From: an uncultured Pseudomonas sp.
GTDB taxonomy: Bacteria; Pseudomonadota; Gammaproteobacteria; Pseudomonadales; Pseudomonadaceae
Assembly (NCBI RefSeq): GCF_913774235.1
Contig: NZ_CAJYDW010000005.1
Span: 124,001-188,000, forward strand
Direction: 5' to 3'
Length of the DNA stretch: 64,000 nt
In this document: one piece after another, positions 17,178 to 26,702 of the stretch
Numbering within the stretch: position 1 is the stretch's first letter
Layout of the letters: each line of letters begins with the position of its first letter
Notes under the pieces: generated by a model
The model's database searches: none
Told to the model about the DNA's origin: nothing
The model's input: the letters and a program-made list of their open reading frames with translations, nothing else
Program-made: the position numbers and the translations under genes

Positions 17178-18146
17178 TCAGGGCTTGGCGTACAGCTGTT
17201 CCAGGCGATCCAGCAGCAGGTTGGCGCTGTAGGGGTCGAGGCGGAAGGTCTCGGCGCCCAGGGCTTCCACGCGGTTGTCCTTGACCGCCGGCAGGTGTGC
17301 CAGCAAAGGATTGCTGCGTACCGCCTCGGCTTCCTTGGCGTCCGCGGCGAACAGCAGGAAGGTCTGACCATTGAGGCCGGTGGCGACGTTCTCGCCGGCC
17401 AGTTGGAGGATGTCGTGACGCTGACCCTGGCTGTGACCCGTCTTCAGGTCGGCCGGCAGCTCCGCCAGCTTGAGGCCAAGGCTTTCCAGCAACTGGCCCT
17501 GGGAGGAGGCGGTGGTCCAAAGATTGGCCTGGCGCGTCGCCGGGTTGTAGACGAAGGCCGAGACCGGTTGCGGCGGCAGTCGCAGGCGTGCCTTGAGACT
17601 GGCCACCCGCTGGTCGAAATCGGCTACCACCTTGGCGGCGGCGTCCTCGCGCCCGGTGGCCTGGCCGAGCAACTCCACCACCTGCTGCCAGCTGCGATTG
17701 TCGTAGCCCACCACCAGCACCGGGGCGATGGCCTTGAGCTGGTCGACCAGGCGCAGCGCCGAGTCGTTGCCAGCGGCGCTGACCAGGATCAGATCCGGCG
17801 CCTCGGCGGCCACGGCTTCGGCATTGGCCTCGCCGATGTACAGCCGCTTCACGTCGCGCTGCTTGGCGACCTCACCCCACTGGCGCAGGAACCCCTGGTC
17901 ATCGGCGAATCTGTTGTTGGGTGAGGTGGCGCCGCTGGCCACTACCGGCGCGCCGATGGCGAGCAGGGAGCCGGTGAGGGTGACACTGGTGGAGACGATG
18001 CGTTGCGGCTTGGCCGGCAGGGTCACCTGGCTGCCGTCGGCGCTGATCTGCCGGGGCCAATCCGCCGCCTGGGCGGTGCCACCCACGGCCAGGATGGCGA
18101 CAGTTAGAGCGGTGAGAATGCGAAACACTGACAACAAGCTGAACAT
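17178..18146 (-). CDS. fepB: Ferric enterobactin periplasmic binding protein
   Basis: A 322-aa class III periplasmic binding protein that hands ferric enterobactin to FepDGC. It begins with a Sec signal peptide ([20 protein letters not shown]). The mature part has the FepB hallmark [45 protein letters not shown] near residue 135 and the helix that joins the two lobes. It is transcribed divergently from entC, the same arrangement as E. coli fepB-entC, with a Fur-box-like sequence 17 bases upstream of its start. It is separated from fepDGC by entS, so iron regulation reaches it through its own promoter. Confidence 0.94.
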   Translation of the reverse strand: MFSLLSVFRILTALTVAILAVGGTAQAADWPRQISADGSQVTLPAKPQRIVSTSVTLTGSLLAIGAPVVASGATSPNNRFADDQGFLRQWGEVAKQRDVKRLYIGEANAEAVAAEAPDLILVSAAGNDSALRLVDQLKAIAPVLVVGYDNRSWQQVVELLGQATGREDAAAKVVADFDQRVASLKARLRLPPQPVSAFVYNPATRQANLWTTASSQGQLLESLGLKLAELPADLKTGHSQGQRHDILQLAGENVATGLNGQTFLLFAADAKEAEAVRSNPLLAHLPAVKDNRVEALGAETFRLDPYSANLLLDRLEQLYAKP

Positions 18147-18162
18147 GGACGCCTTCCGGTTG

Positions 18163-18181
18163 TAAGATAATAACTCTCATT
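18163..18181 (-). promoter_or_regulatory. Fur box upstream of fepB
   Basis: On the minus strand the site reads AATGAGAGTTATTATCTTA, 15 of 19 matches to the AATGAGAATGATTATCATT form of the Fur consensus by eye. It starts 17 bases upstream of the fepB start codon, where bound Fur-Fe(II) would block initiation. Confidence 0.7.
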
Positions 18182-18358
18182 TTCAAAGATGCACCCTGCG
18201 ACAGCAAGGGCTGCCAGTGGCGGTCGTGGGGAAGGGGCGATCAAAGCCTGATGCCAGAGCTGTCCAGTAGGCTCCATAGGTGAGCGGTCCAGCGGTGATT
18301 CGGTAGCGGGATCAAGGCCTTACGCGGCTCAGACGGAAACCGTTTGGCAGCTAACGAA

Positions 18359-18387
18359 TTGACTTCCAAGAATACGGAAGTTAATTT
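18359..18387 (+). promoter_or_regulatory. entC promoter (sigma70 type) overlapping an inverted repeat
   Basis: TTGACT (18359-18364), a 17-base spacer and TAATTT (18382-18387) form a good sigma70-type promoter for entCEBA. The -35 lies in an inverted repeat, TTGACTTCC (18359-18367) against GGAAGTTAA (18376-18384), 8 of 9 complementary, which could be a site for a further regulator. Confidence 0.65.
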
Positions 18388-18392
18388 CCATT

Positions 18393-18411
18393 ATTGATAA
18401 GCATTATCATT
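18393..18411 (+). promoter_or_regulatory. Fur box at the entC promoter
   Basis: ATTGATAAGCATTATCATT contains the perfect palindrome TGATAA-GCA-TTATCA and matches the Fur consensus closely. It lies just downstream of the predicted -10 and about 20 bases before the entC start, a position fit for iron repression of enterobactin synthesis. Confidence 0.82.
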
Positions 18412-18430
18412 TGTGTAGAGGTCCGTAGTG

Positions 18431-19618
18431 ATGTCGAGTAACAGGGCTGACGTGGTCGGACAGATCGCCCCCGAGCAGCAGGAGCAGGGCGCCTTCCTGT
18501 TTCAGTCGGGTGACCGTGTCCTGCAGGGACGCGGCATCTTTGCCCGGGTCGAGACGCCAGCCAGTGGCGGTGCCCACAGAGATAGCCTGTTCCTGCATGC
18601 CGTGGAAGACGCCTTCGCCCGTGCCCGCCAGGCCGGCATCGCCGAGCCGTTGATCATGGGCGCCATTCCCTTCGATACCACAAGGCCCTCCTGCCTTTAT
18701 GTGCCCTGGGAGCATGCCTGGACGGCGCGGCCGGCGCCGGTCAGCAGCGCAGCGGTGGCCCCGGCGCAGGTGCGCGAGGTGCGTAATCTGCCCAGTGCGG
18801 ACGGCTTCTGCCTGGCGGTGGAGGAGGCCATTGAGGCGTTCCGCCGCGGCGAGTTGAGCAAGGCGGTGCTGTCGCGCATTCAGGAGATCCGCCTGGCTGA
18901 GCCTGCTGGCGTGGAGACCATCCTAGCCAACCTGGCGCGGCAGAATCCCACCGGCTATCAATTCCGTATCCCCACCGCCGAGGGCGGTGAGTTGGTCGGC
19001 GTCAGTCCCGAGTTGCTGGTACGCAAGCAGGGCGCGCTCGTCCATACCAATCCGCTGGCCGGTTCGGCCAAGCGCCGGGTCGATCCCCAGGAAGACGAAA
19101 GGGTCGCCCGCGAACTGCTGGACTCCAGCAAGGACCACTACGAGCATCGTCTGGTGATCGAGGACATCCGCCAGCAACTGGCGCCGCTATGCAGTCGGCT
19201 GGACGTGCCCGAGGGCCCCTCGCTGCTCAGCACCAATGCCATGTGGCACCTGTCCACCGCCATCGACGGCGAATTGGCCGACAGCCGTACTTCGGCGCTG
19301 CAACTCGCTTGCCGCCTGCATCCTACCCCGGCGGTCTGCGGCTATCCCACGGCGGCGGCGCGCCAGCTGATCCAGCGTATCGAGCCCTTCGACCGCGGCC
19401 TGTTCACCGGCATGGTCGGCTGGTGCGATGCCCAGGGTAACGGCGAGTGGGTGGTGACCATCCGCTGCGGCACGGTGCAGGGCGATCTGCTGCGGCTGTT
19501 CGCCGGCGCCGGCATCGTCGAGGCCTCCGATCCGGCGGCGGAGTGGGCCGAGGTCACCGCCAAACTGGGTACCATGCGGGCCGCCTGTGGCTTGCTCGAC
19601 GAGGAGAACCCCACGTGA
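18431..19618 (+). CDS. entC: Isochorismate synthase EntC
   Basis: A 395-aa chorismate-utilising enzyme that converts chorismate to isochorismate, the first step to 2,3-dihydroxybenzoate. The C-terminal chorismate-binding domain shows [14 protein letters not shown] near residue 140, the [11 protein letters not shown] segment, [34 protein letters not shown] near 215 and the final [14 protein letters not shown] metal-binding segment ([15 protein letters not shown]). A GTG three bases upstream (18428) is an alternative start; AGAGG precedes both. It is the first gene of entC-entE-entB-entA and overlaps entE by four bases (GTGA). Confidence 0.95.
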   Translation: MSSNRADVVGQIAPEQQEQGAFLFQSGDRVLQGRGIFARVETPASGGAHRDSLFLHAVEDAFARARQAGIAEPLIMGAIPFDTTRPSCLYVPWEHAWTARPAPVSSAAVAPAQVREVRNLPSADGFCLAVEEAIEAFRRGELSKAVLSRIQEIRLAEPAGVETILANLARQNPTGYQFRIPTAEGGELVGVSPELLVRKQGALVHTNPLAGSAKRRVDPQEDERVARELLDSSKDHYEHRLVIEDIRQQLAPLCSRLDVPEGPSLLSTNAMWHLSTAIDGELADSRTSALQLACRLHPTPAVCGYPTAAARQLIQRIEPFDRGLFTGMVGWCDAQGNGEWVVTIRCGTVQGDLLRLFAGAGIVEASDPAAEWAEVTAKLGTMRAACGLLDEENPT

Positions 19619-21240
19619 GTCTGGAATTCACCCCCTGGCCGGACGACCTAGCGGCCCGCTATCGCGCCCTGGGTTACTGGCTTGACCTGCCGATGACCGA
19701 GATCCTCGCCCGTAGTCGCGCGGCCCTGCCGGACGCACCGGCGATCCTCTGCGGCGAGCGGCAATTGAGCTATGCCGAACTGGACGAGCGCTCCAGTCGC
19801 CTGGCCGCCCATCTGCAGGCCGCCGGGCTGCGTCGCCACGACACGGCCCTGGTGCAACTGCCCAACGTAGCCGAGTTCTATGTGGTCTTCTTCGCCCTGC
19901 TCAAGGCCGGCATCGCCCCGGTCAATGCGCTGTTCAGCCATCAGAAGCTGGAGTTGCTCGCCTATGCGCAGCAGATCCAGCCCAGGCTGATGATCGCTTC
20001 CACCGAACACAACCTGTTCCGCGACGACACCTTCGTCAACGAGCTGCGCGACGTGGCGCCCGGCCTGACCGAGATACTGCTGGACGGCGCGCAGGATTCG
20101 CGCAGCCTCCAGCAGCGCCTGGATACCTTGCTGGACGGCTATCAACTGACGCCCACCGCCGGTGGCGAAGTAGCCTTCTTCCAGCTTTCCGGCGGCAGTA
20201 CCGGTACCCCCAAGCTGATCCCGCGCACCCACAACGACTACTACTACAGCCTCAGGCGCAGCGTCGAAATCTGCCAGCTGAGCCCAGCGACGCGTTTTCT
20301 CTGCGCCTTGCCGGCAGGGCACAACTACACCCTCAGCTCACCCGGCGCCCTGGGGGTCTTCATCGCCGGTGGCTGCGTGGTCATGGCGCGCGATCCCGAG
20401 CCGCTACGCTGCTTCGAACTGATCGAGCGCCATCGAGTGGATTGGGTGGCCCTGGTACCCCCGGCGGTGGCGCTCTGGCTGCAGGCGGCGGCCGCACCCG
20501 AGCAGCGCGCGAAGCTCGCCACTTTGCGGATGGTGCAGGTGGGCGGCGCCAGCTTCGCCGAGGCCCAGGCCCGTCGCGTGCCCCGTGAACTGGGTTGCCA
20601 GTTGCAGCAGGTGTTCGGTATGGCCGAGGGCCTGGTCAACTACACCCGGCTGGACGACGACCTCGAGCGCATCTTCACCACCCAGGGGCGCCCCATGAGC
20701 CCGGACGACGAGGTGCGCATCACCGACGAGGACGGCAACCTGGTGCCCGATGGCGAGCCCGGCCTGTTGTCCACCCGTGGCCCCTACACCTTCCGCGGCT
20801 ACTACCGCAGCCCCGAGCACAACGCCCAGGTATTCGATGCCGAGGGCTTCTACTTTTCCGGCGACGTGGTTCAACGCGACGCGGCCGGCTATCTCAAGGT
20901 GGTCGGGCGGGTGAAGGATCAGATCAACCGCGGTGGCGAGAAGATCGCCGCCGCCGAGATCGAAGGCCTGCTGCTGCGCCATCCCGGCATCACCCACGCG
21001 GCGCTGGTGGCCATCGCCGACGAGCTGATGGGCGAGAAGAGCTGCGCCTGCCTGGTGGTCAGCGATCCTGCGCTCAAGCCGGTGGCCCTGCGTCGCTACC
21101 TGCGCGAGCAGGGCGTAGCCGAATACAAGCTGCCCGACCGTTTCCAGTTCCTCGACCAGCTGCCGCTCACCGCCGTCGGCAAGATCGACAAGCGCCGCCT
21201 GCGCGAGCAGCTACAGACCCCTTCCACCGAGCGTCTTTAA
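19615..21240 (+). CDS. entE: 2,3-Dihydroxybenzoate-AMP ligase EntE
   Basis: A 541-aa stand-alone adenylation enzyme that activates 2,3-dihydroxybenzoate and loads it on the EntB carrier domain. It has the P-loop [25 protein letters not shown] near residue 185, the [17 protein letters not shown] segment (the aryl-acid group's counterpart of YGxTE) near 340, [10 protein letters not shown] near 420 and the catalytic lysine in [14 protein letters not shown] near 520. The GTG at 19615 overlapping the entC stop is taken as the start, because the family N-terminus ([20 protein letters not shown]) begins at once; no ATG fits. Length equals that of E. coli EntE (536 aa). Confidence 0.95.
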   Translation: MSLEFTPWPDDLAARYRALGYWLDLPMTEILARSRAALPDAPAILCGERQLSYAELDERSSRLAAHLQAAGLRRHDTALVQLPNVAEFYVVFFALLKAGIAPVNALFSHQKLELLAYAQQIQPRLMIASTEHNLFRDDTFVNELRDVAPGLTEILLDGAQDSRSLQQRLDTLLDGYQLTPTAGGEVAFFQLSGGSTGTPKLIPRTHNDYYYSLRRSVEICQLSPATRFLCALPAGHNYTLSSPGALGVFIAGGCVVMARDPEPLRCFELIERHRVDWVALVPPAVALWLQAAAAPEQRAKLATLRMVQVGGASFAEAQARRVPRELGCQLQQVFGMAEGLVNYTRLDDDLERIFTTQGRPMSPDDEVRITDEDGNLVPDGEPGLLSTRGPYTFRGYYRSPEHNAQVFDAEGFYFSGDVVQRDAAGYLKVVGRVKDQINRGGEKIAAAEIEGLLLRHPGITHAALVAIADELMGEKSCACLVVSDPALKPVALRRYLREQGVAEYKLPDRFQFLDQLPLTAVGKIDKRRLREQLQTPSTERL

Positions 21241-21248
21241 GGTTTCCC

Positions 21249-22109
21249 ATGGCTATTCCCCGTCTTGCCTCCTATCCCTTGCCCCAGCCCGACGGCTTTC
21301 CCGCCAACAAGGTCGCCTGGACGCCCGCGGCCGACCGCGCCGTGCTGCTGATCCACGACATGCAGCGTTACTTCGTCGAGTTCTATGGCGACGACAGCCC
21401 GCTGATCGACCAGGTGGTAGCCAACATCGCCGCCCTGCGCGCCTGGGCCGATGCCCAGGGCGTGCCGGTGGTCTACACCGCCCAGCCCACCGACCAGCCG
21501 CCCGCCGATCGCGCCCTGCTCAACGACATGTGGGGGCCAGGCCTGACCCAGGCCGATCCCGCCCTGCAACAGGTGGTGGACGAGCTGGCGCCCAAGGCTG
21601 ACGACGTGGTGCTGACCAAGTGGCGCTACAGCGCCTTCCATCGTTCCAACCTGCAAGACCTGATGACCGAGTGGCGTCGCGATCAGTTGATCGTCTGCGG
21701 CGTCTACGCCCACATCGGTTGCCTAACCACCTGCACCGATGCCTTCATGAGAGACATCCAGGCCTTCCTGATCGGCGACGCCGTGGCCGACTTCAGCGAG
21801 GAAGAGCACCGCATGGCACTGCGCTACGTGGCCACCCGCTGCGGCAGCACCCTGAGCACTGCCCAGGTCACCGGCGGCGCCTTGACCCTCGACGAAGCCT
21901 GGCTGCGCGCTCAGGTCCAGCCACTGCTGGATGCCGACGACGAAGAGCCGGCACTGGACGACAACCTAACCGACTTCGGCCTGGACTCGGTGCAGGTCAT
22001 GACCCTGGTGGGCGAGTGGCAGAAGCGCGGCCTGCCGGTGACCTTCGCCGATCTCGCCGCCCAGCCGACCCTGCAGGGCTGGCTGGATCTGCTGCGCGCT
22101 CGCGCCTGA
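21249..22109 (+). CDS. entB: Isochorismatase / aryl carrier protein EntB
   Basis: A 286-aa bifunctional protein. Residues 1-210 are the isochorismatase (VLLIHDMQRYFVEFYGD with the catalytic Asp, VVLTKWRYSAFHRS with the Lys, LIVCGVYAHIGCLTTCTDAFMRDIQAFLIGDAVADFS), which hydrolyses isochorismate. Residues 215-286 are the aryl carrier domain with the phosphopantetheine serine in FGLDSVQVM. The ATG at 21249 is 8 bases after the entE stop; the upstream reading frame is entE out of frame. Length and order match E. coli EntB (285 aa). It docks to both EntE and EntF. Confidence 0.95.
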   Translation: MAIPRLASYPLPQPDGFPANKVAWTPAADRAVLLIHDMQRYFVEFYGDDSPLIDQVVANIAALRAWADAQGVPVVYTAQPTDQPPADRALLNDMWGPGLTQADPALQQVVDELAPKADDVVLTKWRYSAFHRSNLQDLMTEWRRDQLIVCGVYAHIGCLTTCTDAFMRDIQAFLIGDAVADFSEEEHRMALRYVATRCGSTLSTAQVTGGALTLDEAWLRAQVQPLLDADDEEPALDDNLTDFGLDSVQVMTLVGEWQKRGLPVTFADLAAQPTLQGWLDLLRARA

Positions 22110-22120
22110 GGAATTTCCTG

Positions 22121-22876
22121 ATGACGCAACTGGATTTCACCGGCAAGCGCGTCTGGGTGACCGGCGCGGGGCAGGGCATCGGCCTGCAGGTGGCACGGCG
22201 CTTTCAGGAAGCGGGCGCCGAGGTCATCGGCCTCGACCGGCAATTCGCCGAGAGCGACTATCCCTTTCGCATCCAGCTGCTGGACGTCGCCGACGCTGCC
22301 CAGGTGGAGGAAGTCTGCCAGGCGCTGCTAGCGGAAGAACGCCGCCTGGACGTGCTGGTCAACGGCGCTGGCGTGCTGCGCCTGGGCACCAGCGACAGTC
22401 TGAGCCTGGACGACTGGCAGGCGCTGCTGGACGTCAACGTCTCCGGCCCCTTCTATCTGTTCCGCCAGCTGGTGCCGCTGTTCAAGGCCCAGGGCCGCGG
22501 CGCCATCGTCAACATCGCCTCCAACGCCGCCCATGTGCCGCGCCTGCAGATGGCCGGCTACTGCACCTCCAAGGCGGCGCTGGTGTCCCTGAGCCACTGC
22601 GTGGCCCTGGAACTGGCCGGGTCGGGCGTGCGCTGCAACGTGGTCTCGCCGGGTTCCACGGCGACGCCCATGCTGGCTGGCATGCTCGGCTCGCCGGAGG
22701 GCTACCAGCGGCTGGTGGACGGTTTGCCCGAGGACTTCAAGCTGGGCATCCCGCTGCGCAAGATCGCCCAGCCCGACGAGATCGCTAACACCGTACTGTT
22801 CCTCGCCTCGGACCTGGCCAGCCATATCACCATGCAGGACATCGTGGTGGACGGCGGCGCGACCTTGGCGGCGTGA
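22121..22876 (+). CDS. entA: 2,3-Dihydro-2,3-dihydroxybenzoate dehydrogenase EntA
   Basis: A 251-aa short-chain dehydrogenase that oxidises the EntB product to 2,3-dihydroxybenzoate with NAD. The SDR motifs are present: TGAGQGIG near residue 13, NGAGVL near 80, and the catalytic Ser-Tyr-Lys as NIASNAAHVP and YCTSKAALVSLS near 145-150. The C-terminal LASHITMQDIVVDGGATL is typical of EntA. A weak ribosome binding site (GAGGAAT) precedes the ATG, 11 bases after entB. It closes the operon; no U-tract terminator follows, but an inverted repeat begins 7 bases downstream. Confidence 0.95.
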   Translation: MTQLDFTGKRVWVTGAGQGIGLQVARRFQEAGAEVIGLDRQFAESDYPFRIQLLDVADAAQVEEVCQALLAEERRLDVLVNGAGVLRLGTSDSLSLDDWQALLDVNVSGPFYLFRQLVPLFKAQGRGAIVNIASNAAHVPRLQMAGYCTSKAALVSLSHCVALELAGSGVRCNVVSPGSTATPMLAGMLGSPEGYQRLVDGLPEDFKLGIPLRKIAQPDEIANTVLFLASDLASHITMQDIVVDGGATLAA

Positions 22877-22883
22877 GGGCTTT

Positions 22884-22977
22884 CGTCGGTTGGGTTGAGC
22901 GCTAGCTAAGTCCAATGCGGTGAGTTCGACTCCGCCTGTTGGGCTTCGACGATGGGGCTGTCTCAACCCAACCGACG
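22884..22977. repeat. Inverted repeat downstream of entA
   Basis: CGTCGGTTGGGTTGAG (22884-22899) is repeated exactly in reverse complement at 22962-22977, enclosing about 62 bases with smaller internal repeats. The 22877-23348 gap between entA and rapA holds this element, a composite repeat, a short GGGCTGAGCGATAGCTAAGC hairpin (about 23191-23212) and a REP-like element, and no gene. Confidence 0.7.
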
Positions 22978-23001
22978 GCTTGCCTCGCGACCGCTCACGA
23001 G

Positions 23002-23128
23002 CTTGCCGGGCAGAAGAAGCTGAACGCTTGCTCGGATAGCCCCCTCTCCCTTCGGGAGAGGGTTGGGGTGAGGGCGCCCCCTCGCCGCAAAGCCCAGTGG
23101 AAAAGGCTGCGCCGTTTTCCACGCTACG
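23002..23128. repeat. 127-bp composite repeat module, isolated copy
   Basis: The order of parts is CTTGCCGG, then AAGCTGAACGC, CTCGGATAGCCCC, a CCCTCTCCC/GGGAGAGGG hairpin, TTGGGGTGAGGGCGCC and the GTGGAAAA-TTTTCCAC palindrome. The same parts in the same order make up the three tandem units at 37805-38180. Confidence 0.75.
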
Positions 23129-23231
23129 GACTCAAAGATACGGCGGTGAACCGGGGCTTGACCGCTGGGTGCTGGAGAGTGGCTATGCCGGGCTGAGCGA
23201 TAGCTAAGCCCAGAGTACCGTCATGAAACGC

Positions 23232-23310
23232 ATCGCGGCCATGGGCCGCTCCTACAAGAGCATCGTTTCCTGTAGGAGCGGCCGCATCGGCGGACCGCCA
23301 TGGCCGCGAT
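23232..23310. repeat. 79-bp REP-like palindromic element, copy 2
   Basis: Same length and architecture as the copies at 17046-17124 and 38212-38290 (ATCGCGGCCATGG...GTAGGAGCGGCC...CCATGGCCGCGAT). It ends 38 bases before the 3' end of rapA. Confidence 0.8.
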
Positions 23311-23348
23311 TGGTATTGCTGAAGAGCTTCGCTAACGAAGCCCTCCAC

Positions 23349-26183
23349 TCAACCCGCCACCAACACCCGAATCGCTTCCAGGCGCAGCGAGGCCTTGTCC
23401 AGGTAGGTCAGGCCTTCTTCGCGCTGCTGGCGCAGGCGGTCGATCTCGTCCTGGCGGACGCTGGAGTTGACCGCGCGCAGGGCCTCCAGGCGGGCGATCT
23501 CTTCGTCCATGCCCGACAGGTAGGCCTGGCGGGCCTTGGCGACGCGTTCCTCGTGGCGGGGCAGGGCTTTGCCTTCACCGCCGCCGATCAGCTTGGCCAG
23601 GGAGTCGCGCTGGGCCTGGACGAACTTGTTGGCGCTGGTGCGCGGCACGCTTTCCAACTGGTCGTTCAGCGTCTCGAAGGCCACCCGGGCAGCCAGGTCG
23701 TTGCCGTTGGCATCCAGCAGGCAACGGATCGCCAACGGCGGCAGGTAGCGACCCAACTGTAGGGCGCGCGGCGCCACCGCCTCGCTGATGTAGATCAGCT
23801 CCAGCAACACGGTGCCCGGCTTGAGCGCCTTGTTCTTGATCAGCGCCACGGCGGTGTTGCCCATGGAGCCGGACAGCACCAGATCCATGCCGCCCTGGGC
23901 CATGGGGTGCTCCCAGGTCAGGAACTGCATGTCCTCGCGGACCAGGGCCACATTGCGGTCGTAGGTGATGGTCACGCCTTCGTCGTCGCCCAGGGGGAAG
24001 CCGGCGTCGAGCATCTTCTCGCTGGGCTTGAGGATGAGGGCGTTGTCCGAATGATCCTCGCTGTCGATACCGAAGGCGTTGAACAGCTCTTCCATGTACA
24101 TCGGCAGGGCGAATTGGTCGTCCTGTTCGAGGATGTCCTCGACCAGTTGTTCGCCGGCACCGGCGCCCGAGGAATTGAGTTCCAGCAGGCGGTCACGGCC
24201 GTTGTGCAGCTCGGCTTCCAGGGCGGCACGCGCCTGGGCGCCCTGTTCCAGCAAGGCTTGCCAGGTGGCGTCGTCGCCACCGGCCAGCTGCTCGTCGAGC
24301 TCGCTGGCGAAGCGCGCCTGGAGGGCGCTGCCGGTGGGCGAGGTGGCCAGGAAGGCGTTCAGCGCCTGGTGGTACCACTGGAACTGGCGTTCTTGGCGGC
24401 TGCCTTCGAGATAGGGCACGTGCAGCTGGATGGTATGGCGCTGGCCGATCCGGTCCAGGCGGCCGATGCGCTGTTCCAACAGGTCCGGGTGGGCCGGCAG
24501 GTCGAACAGCACCAGGTGATGGGCGAACTGGAAGTTGCGGCCTTCACTGCCGATCTCGGAGCAGATCAGCACCTGGGCGCCGAATTCCTCGTCGGCGAAG
24601 TAGGCGGCGGCGCGGTCGCGTTCGAGGATGCTCATGCCCTCGTGGAACACCGTGGCCGGGATACCGGACTTCAGCCGCAGGGCGTCTTCCAGGTCCAGGG
24701 CGGTTTCCATGCGCGCGCAGATGACCAGCACCTTGTGCGGCTTGAGCGCCTTGAGGGTGTCGATCAACCATTCGACGCGGCCGTCGTGGCGCCACCAACG
24801 GTCGTTGTCGTCTTCCGGGGCGAATTCGGTTTCCGGTTGCAGCGACTGGCCGGGCATCACGCCCTCGTCCAGGTAGGCATCCGGGAAGGGCAGGGCATGG
24901 GCGTGCAGCTCACGCTCGGGGAAGCCCTTGACCGCGGCGCGGGTGTTGCGGAACAGCACCCGGCCGGTGCCATGGCGATCCAGCAGCTCACGCACCAGGC
25001 GCGCACGGGCCTCGGCATCGCCGGCGGCGGCAGCGTTCAGCAGGGTCTCGCCTTCCTGGCCGAGGAAACCGCCGATGGCGTCCTGGGCGGCCGGGCTCAG
25101 GGCGCCGGCGTCGAGCAGTTCCTGCACGGCTTCGGCCACCGGGCGGTAGTGCTGGGATTCCTGCTGGAAAGCGGCGAAGTCGTGGAAGCGGCTGGGGTCG
25201 AGCAGGCGCAGGCGAGCGAAGTGGCTGTCCTGGCCCAACTGCTCGGGGGTCGCGGTGAGCAGCAGCACGCCGGGGATGACCTCGCCGAGTTGCTCGACCA
25301 GGCTGTATTCGCGGCTGGCGCCTTCGGGGTGCCAGACCAGGTGGTGGGCTTCGTCGACCACCAGCAGGTCCCAGCCGGCAGCGAAGGCGGCATCCTGGGC
25401 CTTTTCGTCGCGCACCAGCCAGTCCAGGGAGACCAGGGCGAGCTGGGCGTCCTCGAAGGGATTGCCCTCTTCGCTGGCCATGAAGCGCTCGGCGTCAAAC
25501 AGCGCCACTTCCAGGTTGAAGCGGCGGCGCATCTCCACCAGCCACTGGTGCTGGAGATTTTCCGGGACCAGGATCAGCACCCGACTGGCGCGACCGCTGA
25601 GCAACTGGCGATGGATCACCAGGCCGGCTTCGATGGTCTTGCCCAGGCCCACTTCGTCCGCCAGCAGCACGCGCGGCGCGACCCGGTCGGCCACGCTGCG
25701 GGCGATGTGCAGCTGATGCGGAATCGGCTGGGCGCGGGCGCCGCCCAGGCCCCAGAGGCTGGATTGCAGCAGGCGGTTGCGGTGCTCGTGGGTGTGATAG
25801 CGCAGGCCGAACCAGGGCAGGGGATCGATCTGCCCGGCGAACAGGCGGTCGCTGGCCAGGCGGAACTGGATGAAGTTCGACAGCTGGGCCTCGGGCACGC
25901 TGCGTGCCTCGCGCTCGGCGGTGAAGCCGTGGTAGGTCAGCAGGCCGTCCTCTTCGGACACCTCGCGCACCGTCAGCTTCCAACCCTCGAAATGGGTCAC
26001 CTCGTCGCCCGGCGCGAAGCGCACCCGGGTCAGCGGGGCGTTGCGCTGGGCATACTGGCGCGTCTCACCGGTGGCTGGATAGAGCACCGTGAGCAGGCGG
26101 CCGTCCAGGGCCAGGATGGTTCCCAGGCCCAGTTCGGCCTCGCTGTCACTGATCCAGCGTTGTCCCGGTTGATGTGACGCCAT
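23349..26183 (-). CDS. rapA: RNA polymerase-associated ATPase RapA (HepA)
   Basis: A 944-aa Swi2/Snf2-type ATPase that binds RNA polymerase and promotes recycling from stalled or post-termination complexes. The N-terminal Tudor-like region ([23 protein letters not shown]) starts at residue 7. The helicase core has Walker [13 protein letters not shown] near 175, DEAH as [11 protein letters not shown] near 280, [18 protein letters not shown] near 315 and a second RecA lobe with [22 protein letters not shown] and [11 protein letters not shown] near 560-590. Length matches E. coli RapA (968 aa). It stands alone on the minus strand. The long plus-strand frame opposite it is a shadow. Confidence 0.96.
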   Translation of the reverse strand: MASHQPGQRWISDSEAELGLGTILALDGRLLTVLYPATGETRQYAQRNAPLTRVRFAPGDEVTHFEGWKLTVREVSEEDGLLTYHGFTAEREARSVPEAQLSNFIQFRLASDRLFAGQIDPLPWFGLRYHTHEHRNRLLQSSLWGLGGARAQPIPHQLHIARSVADRVAPRVLLADEVGLGKTIEAGLVIHRQLLSGRASRVLILVPENLQHQWLVEMRRRFNLEVALFDAERFMASEEGNPFEDAQLALVSLDWLVRDEKAQDAAFAAGWDLLVVDEAHHLVWHPEGASREYSLVEQLGEVIPGVLLLTATPEQLGQDSHFARLRLLDPSRFHDFAAFQQESQHYRPVAEAVQELLDAGALSPAAQDAIGGFLGQEGETLLNAAAAGDAEARARLVRELLDRHGTGRVLFRNTRAAVKGFPERELHAHALPFPDAYLDEGVMPGQSLQPETEFAPEDDNDRWWRHDGRVEWLIDTLKALKPHKVLVICARMETALDLEDALRLKSGIPATVFHEGMSILERDRAAAYFADEEFGAQVLICSEIGSEGRNFQFAHHLVLFDLPAHPDLLEQRIGRLDRIGQRHTIQLHVPYLEGSRQERQFQWYHQALNAFLATSPTGSALQARFASELDEQLAGGDDATWQALLEQGAQARAALEAELHNGRDRLLELNSSGAGAGEQLVEDILEQDDQFALPMYMEELFNAFGIDSEDHSDNALILKPSEKMLDAGFPLGDDEGVTITYDRNVALVREDMQFLTWEHPMAQGGMDLVLSGSMGNTAVALIKNKALKPGTVLLELIYISEAVAPRALQLGRYLPPLAIRCLLDANGNDLAARVAFETLNDQLESVPRTSANKFVQAQRDSLAKLIGGGEGKALPRHEERVAKARQAYLSGMDEEIARLEALRAVNSSVRQDEIDRLRQQREEGLTYLDKASLRLEAIRVLVAG

Positions 26184-26265
26184 GTAGAAGCCTCTCCCCT
26201 GCTATCAAAAAGCCGGCTATTTTAGCCAAAGCGGAGTCATAAGCCCAACCTGCTGTTTTGCCGCG

Positions 26266-26405
26266 GAGCCTGTTCAAAATCTCGCGAGCTAGAGCCAAAC
26301 AAGGCGAAAAGGCCTGAGGAAGCGGACTTTACGAGGGGTAAATGAGCATTCCGAAGGCATTTTCAACGCGGTTTGGCCGACGCGCAGCAGATTTTGAACA
26401 GGCTC
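26266..26405. mobile_element. 140-bp MITE-like element with 17-bp terminal inverted repeats
   Basis: GAGCCTGTTCAAAATCT at 26266-26282 is matched perfectly in reverse complement at 26389-26405. The interior has no coding frame and includes CTGAGGAAGCGG and GGTAAATGAGCATTCCGAA, which recur in reverse orientation in the element at 52391-52533. No clear target-site duplication is visible. It lies between rapA and the 88-aa gene, ending 29 bases before that gene's start. Confidence 0.8.
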
Positions 26406-26433
26406 TCAGTTCGCTAAATTCGAGGTGCTTGTC

Positions 26434-26700
26434 ATGATCCCCATCATTCCACCGCCCGGCGTGACCCCGCCGAACCAGTTGGACCCGGCTCCGGTACGTC
26501 CGCCCGTGGCCCCGGTCGCGCCCGTGGAACCGGCAGCCGAGACGGCCCATGCCCCCCTCGAAGACGAAGCCACCCTGGATCGCGAAGCCCGCCGGCGGCG
26601 GCGCCAGCGCGAAGCCCTACGCCAGGGGCTTGGCGCCGAGCGCGCCCAGGTGCTGGAAGAGCCCGAGCAGGTGGGCGCCCAGGTGGATCTGCGCGTCTAG
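26434..26700 (+). CDS. Small proline- and arginine-rich hypothetical protein
   Basis: An 88-aa protein I do not recognise. Residues 1-40 are rich in proline (MIPIIPPPGVTPPN and repeated AP/PVAP steps); residues 45-75 form a charged, probably helical stretch (DREARRRRRQREALRQ). There is no signal peptide or membrane helix. The ATG at 26434 has CGAGG 8 bases upstream; a GTG at 26425 is less likely. Only two bases separate its stop from the AlkB-like gene, so the two are probably co-transcribed and translationally coupled. The basic stretch would allow nucleic-acid contact, which is inference. Confidence 0.65.
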   Translation: MIPIIPPPGVTPPNQLDPAPVRPPVAPVAPVEPAAETAHAPLEDEATLDREARRRRRQREALRQGLGAERAQVLEEPEQVGAQVDLRV

Positions 26701-26702
26701 CC

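Noticed and set aside
23907-26177. 756-aa plus-strand frame opposite rapA
   Set aside because: Antisense to a well-conserved RapA; Val/Gly/Gln-rich composition with no domain.
26255-26416. Target-site duplication flanking the MITE
   Set aside because: Sequences next to the two ends (CCGCG and TCAGT) do not match.
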